Positions 28,884 to 38,405 of a stretch of DNA of 54,341 nt are shown here, piece by piece. The position numbers were made by a program, and so were the translations under genes. Below the pieces are notes generated by a model, which was not told where the DNA came from, did no database searches, and saw only the letters and a program-made list of their open reading frames with translations. Numbering within the stretch: position 1 is the stretch's first letter; each line of letters begins with the position of its first letter. This DNA is from Actinomycetes bacterium (GTDB taxonomy: Bacteria > Actinomycetota > Acidimicrobiia > Acidimicrobiales > RAAP-2): contig JAKATH010000008.1 in assembly GCA_021828055.1 (NCBI GenBank), positions 1 through 54,341 on the forward strand. Reading direction: 5' to 3'.

Positions 28884-30067
28884 GCGCAGGCCGCACGCCG
28901 CCAGGAGCCGCGCCGGCGGCCGGCCGCCCCCGCGACGCGCTCAGGACCGCGGGCTGGGTCGCCGTGGCCGTGGCGCTCCCGGCGATGGGTGCTGCCCTCG
29001 CGCTCGACGGGCGCGCCGTGGGCGGCGCGGCGTCCCAGGACTGGCCCCCCTTCGTGCTCGTCGCAGGGCTGCTCGTCGTCGGCCTCGTGGCCCGGGCCGA
29101 CGGGCTCTTCGACGCAGCCGGCACGGCCATGTCGGACGCCGCCCGCGGCGGGTGGTCGCTCTTCCTCGCCGCCGCCGCACTGGTGGCCGTCGTCACCGCG
29201 GTGCTGAACCTCGACACGGCGGTCGCGTTCCTGACGCCGGTCCTCGTGGTCGCTGCGCGGCGGCGGCGGACCGCGGAGACGCCGTTCCTCTATCTCGCGG
29301 TCTTCCTCGCCAACGGCGCGTCGCTGGCCCTGCCAGGGTCCAACCTCACGAACCTGATCGTCCTCGGGAGGGTGCACCAGTCCGGGAGCGCGTTCGCCGG
29401 GACCATGGCGCTGCCGTGGCTCGCCTCGGTCCTCGCGGTCTGCGCGGTGGTCGCAGCCCTGTGGCGCCGGTCGTTGCACCGCGCAGGGCCGCCGCTCGAC
29501 GAGCCGGTCGAGTGGCGCGCGGGCGCGGGTCTCGCCGGGATCTGCGTCGTCGTGGTCGCGATGCTCGTCCTTGCGCCGTCGTGGGAAGCGGTCGCCGCGC
29601 TCGGCGCCGGGGCGGCGTCGGCCGCCTGGGCCCTTCGTGCTCGGAGCGTCCACCTCGACGAGCTCCGCCGGACGGTGAACCTGCCGCTCCTCGGCGGGCT
29701 CTTCGCCGTCGCCGTCGACCTCGGCACGCTCGGGCGTGCCTGGTCCGGCCCTGCCCACCTGCTCGCCCACGCCTCCACCGTGTGGACGGCGGCCATCGGA
29801 GCCGGGGCGAGCGTCCTGGTCAACAACCTGCCGGCCGCGTCGCTGCTCGCTGCCCGCGTGCCCCCCCACGCGCACGCTCTCCTCGTCGGGCTGGATCTCG
29901 GCCCGAACCTCGCGGTCAGCGGCGCGCTGTCCGCCGCGCTGTGGCTGCAAGTGGCCCGCACCGTGGGGGCGCGGCCGAGCGCCTGGCGCTACACGGCGGC
30001 GGGCGCCCTCGTCGTCCCGGTGTCGATGGCGCTCGCGCTCCTCGCGCTCGGCGCTGCTGCTCGCTGA
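28880..30067 (+). CDS. ArsB/NhaD-like (ion transporter superfamily) membrane protein
   Basis: Multiple TMs; paired LNLDTAVAFLTPVL and GAGASVLVNNLPAASLLAA motifs. Start uncertain (TTG 28880 proposed). Confidence 0.75.
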   Translation: MSAGRTPPGAAPAAGRPRDALRTAGWVAVAVALPAMGAALALDGRAVGGAASQDWPPFVLVAGLLVVGLVARADGLFDAAGTAMSDAARGGWSLFLAAAALVAVVTAVLNLDTAVAFLTPVLVVAARRRRTAETPFLYLAVFLANGASLALPGSNLTNLIVLGRVHQSGSAFAGTMALPWLASVLAVCAVVAALWRRSLHRAGPPLDEPVEWRAGAGLAGICVVVVAMLVLAPSWEAVAALGAGAASAAWALRARSVHLDELRRTVNLPLLGGLFAVAVDLGTLGRAWSGPAHLLAHASTVWTAAIGAGASVLVNNLPAASLLAARVPPHAHALLVGLDLGPNLAVSGALSAALWLQVARTVGARPSAWRYTAAGALVVPVSMALALLALGAAAR

Positions 30068-30158
30068 CCGGAGCGCCGTCGCCACGAGCGACACCACGAC
30101 CGCAGCTGCGGGCTACGCGCGGCGCATCTCGCCCCCGGCGCAAGGCGCCGCCGGCGCG

Positions 30159-31106
30159 TCAAGCGCCGCCGGAGTGGAGACCAGAGGCGGGCTCCGGGCT
30201 GCGGGATGTGAGCCGGTGCCGGAACCGTGGTCCGAGGCGGTCCGCGTCGGGGGACTCGCTGCCGCGGATCCCCGCGATGAGTGGCGAGTTGCTGAGGACC
30301 AGGCCCCCGCCGAAGAGGACGAGCAGCGAGAGCGCCTCCAACGGACCCCATGCCCCATTCGTGCGCAGGTTGTCGTCGAAGAGCGCGATGCCGATCAGGA
30401 TGCTCGCGAGCGGGTCGACCAGCACGAGCGCCGACTGGGACGCTGCGATCGGGCCGGCATGGTAGGCGTTCTGGGCGAGGAAGACCGCGAGCGCACCTGA
30501 TCCTGCGAGGGCGTACGTCTGCCAATGCCAGAAGATGGACGCCCAGTCGTGCGCAGCAAAGCCGGAGACCTCCTTGGTGCACGCAGCGGCGAACGCGTAC
30601 GCCACGGCGCCGGCGAACCCGAAGCTCGCGGCGCGCCACCAGCGCGGGCCGCGCAGCGCGAGCAGCGTCGCGCAGGCGACGGCGGCTCCGCACGCCACAC
30701 CCACCTCCGTCCAGTCGACAGCCGTCGGGAGCCCGTTGCCGCGCCCGGGGTCCGCGAAGATCAGGAATCCCGCGAGCCCGAGGGCTGCAGCCGTCGCGCC
30801 GACCCACTCTCTCCAGCCGAGCGAGTACTGAAACCAGACGCCGAGGATCACGACGAGGAAGAGCAGCTCGAGGATGAGGATCGGCTGCACCTCCGAGAGC
30901 CTGCCGAGGTGCAACGCGGTCGCCTGCATGACGAAGGACAGCAGCATCAGGCCGAACCCAGCGAGCCACACCCGGCTGCGGAGCGCGTGGACGATGAGGC
31001 GCAACCTCATCGTGTCGGACGCCGGCGCGTCCTCGACCCCCAATCGCTGGAGGATGCTCGTCAGCGCATTGGCCAGCGCCGCACCCATTGCGAGCAGGTA
31101 GACCAT
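30159..31106 (-). CDS. DMT-family (EamA-like) transporter
   Basis: About 9-10 hydrophobic helices, MVYLLAMGAALANALTSILQRLG...SQSALVLVDPLASILIGIALFDD. Confidence 0.8.
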   Translation of the reverse strand: MVYLLAMGAALANALTSILQRLGVEDAPASDTMRLRLIVHALRSRVWLAGFGLMLLSFVMQATALHLGRLSEVQPILILELLFLVVILGVWFQYSLGWREWVGATAAALGLAGFLIFADPGRGNGLPTAVDWTEVGVACGAAVACATLLALRGPRWWRAASFGFAGAVAYAFAAACTKEVSGFAAHDWASIFWHWQTYALAGSGALAVFLAQNAYHAGPIAASQSALVLVDPLASILIGIALFDDNLRTNGAWGPLEALSLLVLFGGGLVLSNSPLIAGIRGSESPDADRLGPRFRHRLTSRSPEPASGLHSGGA

Positions 31107-31137
31107 CCTAAGGACATCCTAAGAGAGGAACCGAGCC

Positions 31138-31956
31138 TCAGCGCCAGGGGAGATCCGACACGAAGGCCCAGCTCCGCCGGTGGATCGCCGAGAGGCCGTA
31201 CCCCGCCAGCGCGATCTTGTGGCGGGGCGACGGGTAGCCCTTGTTCCGCTCGAAGCCGTACGGCGGGAAGTGGACCGCCTCCTCCCGCATCATCCGGTCT
31301 CGTACCACCTTGGCGAGGACGGACGCCGCCGCCACCGCGGCGCAGCGGGCGTCGGCTCCGACGATCGTGAGCACCCGCGCGGGCACGGGGGCGTCCGGGA
31401 GCCTGAAGTCGTCGTCGGACGGTGCGCGCGCCTCCTCCCCCGCGACGTCCGCCCCGGCCGCTCGCTCGCCCCCAGGACCCGCCAGCGGAGACCGCGCCCC
31501 CCGCTCGTGCAGGAAGTCGTAGGGGCCGTCGATCACGAGGGCGTCGGGCACGAGGTCGAGGCCCGCGAGCGCCCGATGGGCCGCGAGCCGCCACGCCCGC
31601 GTCATCCCGAAGCGGTCGCACTCCCCGGCGGTCGCGTGCCCCACCGCTGCGTCGGCGCACCAGCGCGCGACGTCGTCGAACACCAGCTCGCGGCGGTGCT
31701 CGGGGAGCATCTTGGAGTCGCGGAGCCATCCGGGCACGGTGCGCGTACGCAGCGCGGCGTGCACGACCGCGACCCCCACGCTGAGCGGTCCGGCCCACGC
31801 GCCGCGGCCCACCTCGTCGACGCCGGCCACCCACCGGCACCCCTCGCGCCACAGCCGGCGCTCCACCTCGAGCGTCGGGTGGGCGGCAGCGGTCCGGGCG
31901 GCGGCGGCAGGGTGGGCGGCAGCGGTCCGGGCGGCGTCAAGTGCGACCGCGTTCAT
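31138..31956 (-). CDS. rnhB: Ribonuclease HII
   Basis: VAGVDEVGRGAWAGPLSVGVAVV; DSKMLPEHRR; ASVLAKVVRDRMM; FERNKGYPSPRHKIAL. Confidence 0.92.
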   Translation of the reverse strand: MNAVALDAARTAAAHPAAAARTAAAHPTLEVERRLWREGCRWVAGVDEVGRGAWAGPLSVGVAVVHAALRTRTVPGWLRDSKMLPEHRRELVFDDVARWCADAAVGHATAGECDRFGMTRAWRLAAHRALAGLDLVPDALVIDGPYDFLHERGARSPLAGPGGERAAGADVAGEEARAPSDDDFRLPDAPVPARVLTIVGADARCAAVAAASVLAKVVRDRMMREEAVHFPPYGFERNKGYPSPRHKIALAGYGLSAIHRRSWAFVSDLPWR

Positions 31957-32369
31957 CCCTGCGGCTCCAGCCGGGCGACCAGCGGCAGCTCCGACGCGTC
32001 GGCGTCGGTGCGCAGGAAGGCGTCCAGCATCTCGGCGGCGACGACCTCCGTCGTGAGCCGCAGCCCGAACGCGAGCACGTTCGCGTCGTTCCACCGGCGC
32101 GCGCCCGCGGCGGTCGGCGCGTCGGTGCAGAGGGCCGCGCGCGCGCCCGGGACCTTGTTGGCGGCGATCGACACGCCGGTTCCGGTCGTGCAGCAGACCA
32201 CCCCGCGGTCGGCTTCCCCCGACGCGACCGCCTCGCCGACGGCGCGGCCCGCGTCCGGCCAGTCCGAGCCTTCCGCCAGGACTTTCACCTCGTGCCCCTT
32301 GGACCTGAGGAGCTCCACCACCGCCGCCGTCAGGGGGGTCCGCTCGTCCGTGCCGAAGGCGATCCTCAC
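31953..32369 (-). CDS. rpiB: Ribose-5-phosphate isomerase B / RpiB-LacAB family
   Basis: VRIAFGTDERTPL...GVVCCTTGTGVSIAANKVPGARAALCTD...ANVLAFGLR; overlaps rnhB by 4 nt. Confidence 0.9.
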   Translation of the reverse strand: MRIAFGTDERTPLTAAVVELLRSKGHEVKVLAEGSDWPDAGRAVGEAVASGEADRGVVCCTTGTGVSIAANKVPGARAALCTDAPTAAGARRWNDANVLAFGLRLTTEVVAAEMLDAFLRTDADASELPLVARLEPQG

Positions 32370-32504
32370 GACGGGCTCCTCATGGTGGCCCCACCGTACC
32401 GAACGGGGACCGTCGCGCGGGCCACGTGCACGACGGCCAGGACCGGTCCCAGTGGGCCGCCGTCCGTCGATTCGCCGGCTGGCGTGAGCCCTAACCTTGC
32501 CCGC

Positions 32505-35210
32505 ATGGCTCCCCGACGGGTCGCGATCGTGCCCCACACCCACTGGGACCGCGAGTGGTACGAGCCGTTCCAGTCGTTCCGCCTCAGGCTGGTCGAGGTG
32601 ATCGACGAGCTGCTCTCCCTCCTCGAGTCCGACCCCTCCTACGCCCGGTTCCTCTTCGACGGCCAGGTGGCGGCGCTCGACGACTACCTGGAGGTCCGCC
32701 CCCAGGCGGAGGAGCGGATCCGGCACCTCGCCGCGTCGGGCCGGCTCACGGTCGGGCCGTGGTACACGCTCATGGACGAGTTCCTCGTCTCGCCCGAGAC
32801 GATCGTGCGCGACCTGCAGCTGGGCGTCCGCAGGAGCGCAGCGTTCGGCGGGGCGATGGAGGTGGGCTACCTGCCCGACATGTTCGGGCACGTCGCCCAG
32901 ATGCCCCAGATCCTCCGTCTCGCCGGCTTCGAGCACGCGGTGGTCTGGCGCGGCGTCCCCTCCTCCATCACGTCCACCGGGTTCATCTGGGAAGCGCCGG
33001 ACGGGTCCTCGGTCCGCGCCGAGTACCTGCCCTTCGGCTACGCCAACGGGTCGCACCTGCCGGACGACGCCAAGGCGCTGGTCCGCAGGGTGCGCGACCA
33101 CCTCGAGCAGATCGGGCCCTTCCTCGTCTCCGACCTCCTGCTCATGAACGGCTCGGACCACCTGCCGCCCCAGCCCGGGCTCGGGCGAGTCGTCGCCGAG
33201 GCGAACGCCCTCCAAGACGACCTGCGCTTCGAGATCACGTCCCTCCCCGAGTACCTCGCGCAGGCCCCGGCCGGCGGGCTCGCGAGGTGGCGCGGCGAGC
33301 TCCGCTCGGGCGCGCGGGCCAACGTGCTCATGGGGGTGACCTCCAACCGCGTCGACGTGAAGCGCGCGGCGGCGGCCGCCGAGCGGGCCCTCGAGCGCCG
33401 CGCGGAGCCCTACGCCGCGCTGTTCCTCCCCTCCGAGTCGTGGCCGGAGGCGCAGCTCGACCTGGCGTGGAAGGAGGTCGTGCGGAACGCGGCGCACGAC
33501 TCGATCTGCGCGTGCTCGGTGGACGACGTCGTCGACGAGGTGCTGCAGCGCTTCGCGGCCGCCCGCGCGATCGCAGACGGCCTCGCAACCCGAGCGCTCG
33601 TCGCCCTCGGTGCGTCGGCCGCCGCACCCGGCCCGCTGATCGTGAACCCCTCGGCCCGGGAGCGGTGCGGGACCGTCGAGGTCGTCGTCTCCTGCGACGA
33701 AGCCGGCACGGTCGAGGGCGCGTCGGAGCGCGGCCCCGTCCAGGTCGTCTCGGCACGCGCGGGGCTGCCCGGCATGCTCACCCTCGACGCCCAGACCGTC
33801 CGCACGATCCTCGGCATGATCGACGGCACGAGGATCGACGCCGACGCGTGGGTCCAGGACGTCGTGATCGACGAGGACGCCACCGGGATCGACGTCACCG
33901 TCTCGATCGGCCCGGACGAGCGGCCCGAGCTGCCGATCGCTCGAGCTCGGGAGGACCTGATGGCGCGGCTCGGCGCCCGCCCCACGGCGCCGGTCCGGGT
34001 CCGTCTCGACCAGCCTCCGATCCACCGCGTCGTCGTGCGCGTCGGGCCGGTGCCCGGCTTCGGCTGGCGGTCGTACGCCCCGTCGCCTCTCGCTCATCCG
34101 GTCACCGTGGAGGAGCGGGAAGGTGCGGTCGCGATCGACAACGGCCTCCTCGCGGTGCGCGTCGACCTCTCCGACGGCACCTACTCGCTCGGCGACCTCG
34201 CGGGGTTCGGCCGCCTCGTCGACGGCGGAGACCTCGGCGACTCCTACAACTACTCGCCGCCGGCGAGCGACCTGGTGGTGGACGTGCCCGAGTCCGTGAC
34301 GGCGGAGGTCACCGAGCGCGGGCCGGTGAGGGCGCGGGTCGTGGTCTCCAGCCGCCACCGATGGCCCGATCACGCGGAGTCCTCCTCCCAACGCCGTGTG
34401 GGGACCCAGGTCGCAGACGTCACCACGACCCTCGAGCTGCGCGCCGACGACCCGGTGCTCTCGGTGACGACGTCCTTCGTCAATCCCTCACGGGACCACC
34501 GGGTGCGCGTCCACCTCCCGCTCCCCGAGCCCGCCTCCTGCTCGGAGGCGGAGTCCGCCTTCGGCACGGTCGAACGGGGCCTCGGCGCCGAGGGCCGCGC
34601 CGACGAGCGACCTCTGCCGACCTTCCCGGCCCGGCGGTTCGTCCGCGCCGGCGGCCTCACCGTCGTCCACGACGGCGTCACCGAGTACGAGCTCGCCGAC
34701 GTGACCGGCACCGGCGACGGCGCGAGGGCGCACACCCTCTGCCTCACGCTGCTGCGGTCGACGGGGATGCTCTCCCGCCTCGGCATGGCGTACCGCCCGT
34801 TCCCCGCCGGACCGCTCACCCCCGTCGACGGGCTCCAGCTCGTCGGGAGGACCGTGGAGCTCCGCTATGGCGTGGCGCTCGGCGACACCGACCCCTGGGC
34901 GCTCGCCGACGACGTGCTCCTCCCCCTCGAGGTGGTGGGGTCCTTCGGCGGCGGCTGGCGTGAGGAGGAGGGGAGCGCGCTTCAGGTGGAGGGGGCGGAG
35001 GTGAGCTCGGTGCGGCGCGAGGGCGGGCTGCTCGAGGTCCGCGTGTTCAACCCGTCGGACACCGCGACCACGGTGCGCGTCGGTGAGCGGTCCGGGTGGC
35101 TCGTGGACCTGCGCGGCTCTGCCGTCGCGCGCTTCGACGGCGACTTCGAGCTCCGCCCGCACGGCATCGCGACCGTGCGCCTTGCCGGTCGTGACGCCCG
35201 GCACCCGTAG
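32505..35210 (+). CDS. GH38 alpha-mannosidase
   Basis: VPHTHWDREWYEPFQSFR; GYLPDMFGHVAQMPQIL; AHDSICACSVDDVVDEV. Confidence 0.92.
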   Translation: MAPRRVAIVPHTHWDREWYEPFQSFRLRLVEVIDELLSLLESDPSYARFLFDGQVAALDDYLEVRPQAEERIRHLAASGRLTVGPWYTLMDEFLVSPETIVRDLQLGVRRSAAFGGAMEVGYLPDMFGHVAQMPQILRLAGFEHAVVWRGVPSSITSTGFIWEAPDGSSVRAEYLPFGYANGSHLPDDAKALVRRVRDHLEQIGPFLVSDLLLMNGSDHLPPQPGLGRVVAEANALQDDLRFEITSLPEYLAQAPAGGLARWRGELRSGARANVLMGVTSNRVDVKRAAAAAERALERRAEPYAALFLPSESWPEAQLDLAWKEVVRNAAHDSICACSVDDVVDEVLQRFAAARAIADGLATRALVALGASAAAPGPLIVNPSARERCGTVEVVVSCDEAGTVEGASERGPVQVVSARAGLPGMLTLDAQTVRTILGMIDGTRIDADAWVQDVVIDEDATGIDVTVSIGPDERPELPIARAREDLMARLGARPTAPVRVRLDQPPIHRVVVRVGPVPGFGWRSYAPSPLAHPVTVEEREGAVAIDNGLLAVRVDLSDGTYSLGDLAGFGRLVDGGDLGDSYNYSPPASDLVVDVPESVTAEVTERGPVRARVVVSSRHRWPDHAESSSQRRVGTQVADVTTTLELRADDPVLSVTTSFVNPSRDHRVRVHLPLPEPASCSEAESAFGTVERGLGAEGRADERPLPTFPARRFVRAGGLTVVHDGVTEYELADVTGTGDGARAHTLCLTLLRSTGMLSRLGMAYRPFPAGPLTPVDGLQLVGRTVELRYGVALGDTDPWALADDVLLPLEVVGSFGGGWREEEGSALQVEGAEVSSVRREGGLLEVRVFNPSDTATTVRVGERSGWLVDLRGSAVARFDGDFELRPHGIATVRLAGRDARHP

Positions 35211-35240
35211 CGGGCCCTGCGCCGGCGCCGGCACGGCGGC

Positions 35241-36281
35241 TCAGTCCCCGACCTCCCGGAGGAGCGCGTCGTCCCACTCGGGCCGCGGCGGTCGCTCCAT
35301 GAGCGCCGAGAGCGCGTCCGCGGGCGAGGTCTCCCCCGCGACGAGCGCCGCGACCTGTGCGGCGATGGGCATCTCCACACGATGGGCCTCCGCGAGCCCG
35401 ACGAGGGGCCGCGCGGTCCGCACCCCCTCGGCCACCATGTGCATGCCGGCGAGGACCTCCTCGAGCTGCCGGCCGCTGCCGAGCGCCGCACCGAGCGAGC
35501 GGTTGCGGCTCTGCGGGCTCGTGCACGTCGCGACGAGGTCACCGACGCCGGCGAGCCCGCCGAAGGTGAGGGCGTGCCCCCCGAGCGCGAGCCCGAGCCG
35601 CACCTGCTCGGCCAGCCCGCGGGTCACGAGCACCGCCCGCGTGTTGTCACCGAAGCCGAGGCCGTCGCACACCCCGGCGGCGATGGCGATCACGTTCTTG
35701 CTCGCGCCGGCGATCTCGCACCCGACGACGTCGGTGCCCGTGTACACGCGGAAGGTGCCGCAGTGGAGGAGGTCTTGGACGCACCGGGCGACCGACTCGT
35801 CCTCGCAGGCGACGACGGTCGCCGCGGGATGCCCTGCCGCGACCTCGCGGGAGAGGTTCGGACCGGTCAGCACCGCGACAGGGTGACCGGGGAGCACCTC
35901 AGCGACGATCTCGGACATCCGGAGGTTCGTCCCGGCCTCGATCCCCTTCGCGAGGCTGACGACGGCGGCACCTGCGGGCAGCAGCGGCGCCATGGCCTCG
36001 AGGACGGCGCGGACCCCGTGCGAGGGAACGGCCACGAGCACGACCGCCGCGTCCGCCACCGCGTCCGCGAGCGACGCAGTGGCGCGCACGGACGGCGGGA
36101 GCGCGACCTCGGGCAGGTACCGAGGGTTGACATGGGTCGAGTCCAGCACCCGGGCGAGCTCCGAAGAGCGCGCCCACAGGGTCACCGGCCTCTTGGCGGA
36201 GAGAAGGAGCGCGATCGTGGTGCCCCACGAGCCGGCGCCCACCACCACCACGCCGCCGACCTCTTCGGAGGAGCCTGACAC
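35241..36281 (-). CDS. gpsA: NAD(P)H-dependent glycerol-3-phosphate dehydrogenase
   Basis: VVVGAGSWGTTIALLL; SLAKGIEAGT; LTGPNLSREVAAGHPAA; GASKNVIAIAAGVCDGLGFGDNTRA. Confidence 0.95.
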   Translation of the reverse strand: MSGSSEEVGGVVVVGAGSWGTTIALLLSAKRPVTLWARSSELARVLDSTHVNPRYLPEVALPPSVRATASLADAVADAAVVLVAVPSHGVRAVLEAMAPLLPAGAAVVSLAKGIEAGTNLRMSEIVAEVLPGHPVAVLTGPNLSREVAAGHPAATVVACEDESVARCVQDLLHCGTFRVYTGTDVVGCEIAGASKNVIAIAAGVCDGLGFGDNTRAVLVTRGLAEQVRLGLALGGHALTFGGLAGVGDLVATCTSPQSRNRSLGAALGSGRQLEEVLAGMHMVAEGVRTARPLVGLAEAHRVEMPIAAQVAALVAGETSPADALSALMERPPRPEWDDALLREVGD

Positions 36282-36391
36282 TCTCCTCGAGCCTACGGAC
36301 GCCGCCGTCCCTCGTGCGAGCCTTGACCGTCACCGTCTCGCCCCGGCTCCCCGTGGGCGGGGCCTCGCCGCACGGGGGTAGGGTGCAGAGC

Positions 36392-37063
36392 GTGAACGGC
36401 GACGACGACGTCGCCCGCTGCGCTCCCGGATGGTGGAGCGGTCCCACAGCCACCCATCGCCTCGGCGACCACGCGGTGCTCGTCCCGGTGAAGGCGTTCG
36501 CGCACGCCAAGCGGCGCCTCACGGCCGCGCTCTGCGACGACGACCGAAGAGCGCTCGTCCGCCGAATGGCCGAGCAGGTGTTGCGGGCAGCCGCGCCCTT
36601 CCCCGTCGCCGTCGTCTGCGACGACCCCGAGGTGGCCGCATGGGCTCGCGGCCACCACGCGCTGGTCCTCTGGGAACCGGGACGGGGATTGAACGGGGCG
36701 GTCCAGTCAGGTGTCGCGCAGCTTGCGGCAAGGGGCGTGCGCCGAGTGGTGGTCGCCCATGCAGACCTGCCGATGGCCCGCGACCTTCCCCGCCTCGCGG
36801 GCTTCGACGGGGTGACGCTCGTGCCAGACCGTCGTGACGACGGCACCAACGTCATCGAGCTCTCGACGGGCGCGGGGTTCCGCTTCTCGTACGGGCCGGG
36901 ATCGTTCGCACGGCACCTCGCGGAGTGCGAGCGGCTCGCGCTGGCGGTCCGCGTCGTGCGCGAGCCGCTCCTCTCCTACGACGTCGACTGGCCGAGCGAC
37001 CTGTCCGAGCCCGTGCTGGCCGAAGACGGCGACCAGCACGCCTATCGCTGGACACGCCGCTAA
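36392..37063 (+). CDS. cofC: 2-phospho-L-lactate guanylyltransferase (CofC-like)
   Basis: VLVPVKAFAHAKRRLTAAL; VVVAHADLPMARDL; DRRDDGTNVIEL; FRFSYGPGSFARHLAEC. Confidence 0.85.
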   Translation: MNGDDDVARCAPGWWSGPTATHRLGDHAVLVPVKAFAHAKRRLTAALCDDDRRALVRRMAEQVLRAAAPFPVAVVCDDPEVAAWARGHHALVLWEPGRGLNGAVQSGVAQLAARGVRRVVVAHADLPMARDLPRLAGFDGVTLVPDRRDDGTNVIELSTGAGFRFSYGPGSFARHLAECERLALAVRVVREPLLSYDVDWPSDLSEPVLAEDGDQHAYRWTRR

Positions 37064-37123
37064 TTCGGACTGGCAGGAGGCTGGTTCGGACTGGCAGGAG
37101 GCTGGTTCGGACTGGCAGGAGGC
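37064..37123. repeat. About 3 x 21-bp tandem repeat (ttcggactggcaggaggctgg)
   Basis: Units at 37064, 37085 and 37106, starting at the first base after the cofC stop. Confidence 0.95.
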
Positions 37124-37238
37124 CGTCGTGGGACGGCTCTGGACGCGGAACCGCCGGGTCCCGGGGAGGAGCCTCCCCAAGGGCCCGGCAGCTCCCGCAC
37201 GACAGGCGTTCCGGACCGCTCGCGCTGGTGCGCAGCGG

Positions 37239-37286
37239 CTCAGGTCGTCGCCGGCTCAGGTCGTCGCCGGCTCAGGTCGTCGCCGG
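37239..37286. repeat. 3 x 16-bp tandem repeat (ctcaggtcgtcgccgg) spanning the H1-like stop
   Basis: Units at 37239, 37255 and 37271; each carries TCA (TGA on minus strand). Confidence 0.95.
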
Positions 37287-37829
37287 CGCAGCCGCCTTCT
37301 TCGCCGCGCGCGTCTTGGTCGCCCGCTTGGCCGTCGCCTTCTTCACGGCCCGCTTGGCGGGCGCCTTCTTCACGGCCCGCTTGGCGGGCGCCTTCTTGAC
37401 GGCGCGCTTGGCGGTCGTCCGCTTGACGGCCCGCTTGGCGGTCGTCCGCTTGACGGCCCGCTTGGCGGTCGCCTTCTTCACGGCCCGCTTGGCGGGCGCC
37501 TTCTTGACGGCGCGCTTGGCGGTCGCCTTCTTCACGGCCCGCTTGGCGGTCGTCCGCTTGACTGCCCGCTTGGCGGTCGCCTTCTTCACGGCCCGCTTGG
37601 CGGTTGCCTTCTTGACGGCGCGCTTGGCGGTCGCCCGCTTCACGGCCCGCTTGGCGGTCGCCCGCTTGGCGGTCGCCCGCGTCGCCGTCGACTTGCGCGC
37701 GACCGTCTTGCGCGCGGTCGTCTTGCGGGTACCCGCCGCCTTCTTGGCGGTCCGTTTCACGGCCTTTGACGCCGTGGTCCGTTTGGCCGCCCTCTTGGCC
37801 GGCGCTCTCTTGCTTGCGGCAATCGCCAC
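37272..37829 (-). CDS. Histone H1-like Lys/Arg/Ala-rich protein (185 aa)
   Basis: GTG start preceded by GGGAGG; AKRAVKKAT-type 9-aa (27-bp) repeats throughout. Confidence 0.8.
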   Translation of the reverse strand: MAIAASKRAPAKRAAKRTTASKAVKRTAKKAAGTRKTTARKTVARKSTATRATAKRATAKRAVKRATAKRAVKKATAKRAVKKATAKRAVKRTTAKRAVKKATAKRAVKKAPAKRAVKKATAKRAVKRTTAKRAVKRTTAKRAVKKAPAKRAVKKAPAKRAVKKATAKRATKTRAAKKAAAPATT

Positions 37830-38405
37830 AGGTGCACCTCCCTGATAGGTCAACGATGACTCGAGGTGGAGCCTGCGGGCGCCGACTGATCCGAGGATCG
37901 GCCTCCGCATCGCTGCACCGCTTGATTGGTTGTCAACGCGTGCGTCGCCCGTCGTCCTCCCTTGTTCATCGCCGTTCGACGCACCCTTCCGGACCCGGCT
38001 CGTCGGTGGAACGCGCTACGTCGGTGCGATGCGACCGTTCTGTGCGATGCATCACGTCCGCCTCGCACAAGACCATCCGCCGCGCGCTCCATCGTCCAAT
38101 CGTCCACCACGTGTCGGGTCGTACACATTCTCCGTGCCCTTTGGTATGCAGGTCAAGCATTCACGCGCTCTCGCGCGATCGCGGCACCTGCCCGCATCCC
38201 TCGGGCGCCGCGCGCGCGCAGCGTCGTCGTGGACGCACGGATCGAGTGGCCGGCGCGCGAACACGTTGCCGCTGTTGATGATCTTCACCTCCACGCAGTC
38301 GGCGCGCGCGCAGGTGCACTGATCGTCGGACGTTCGCGAGACGACCATGCGACCGTCGAAGGAATTTTCGGGAATTCGACCGGTTGAGCTCCGTTTCGCT
38401 CGAGC

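Noticed and set aside
25030-30465. 1811-aa plus-strand ORF opposite kgd
   Set aside because: Antisense shadow of kgd; no recognisable domain.
37239-37286. Intrinsic terminator
   Set aside because: The 16-bp direct repeat has no U-tract and no strong inverted symmetry; a terminator cannot be claimed from sequence alone.
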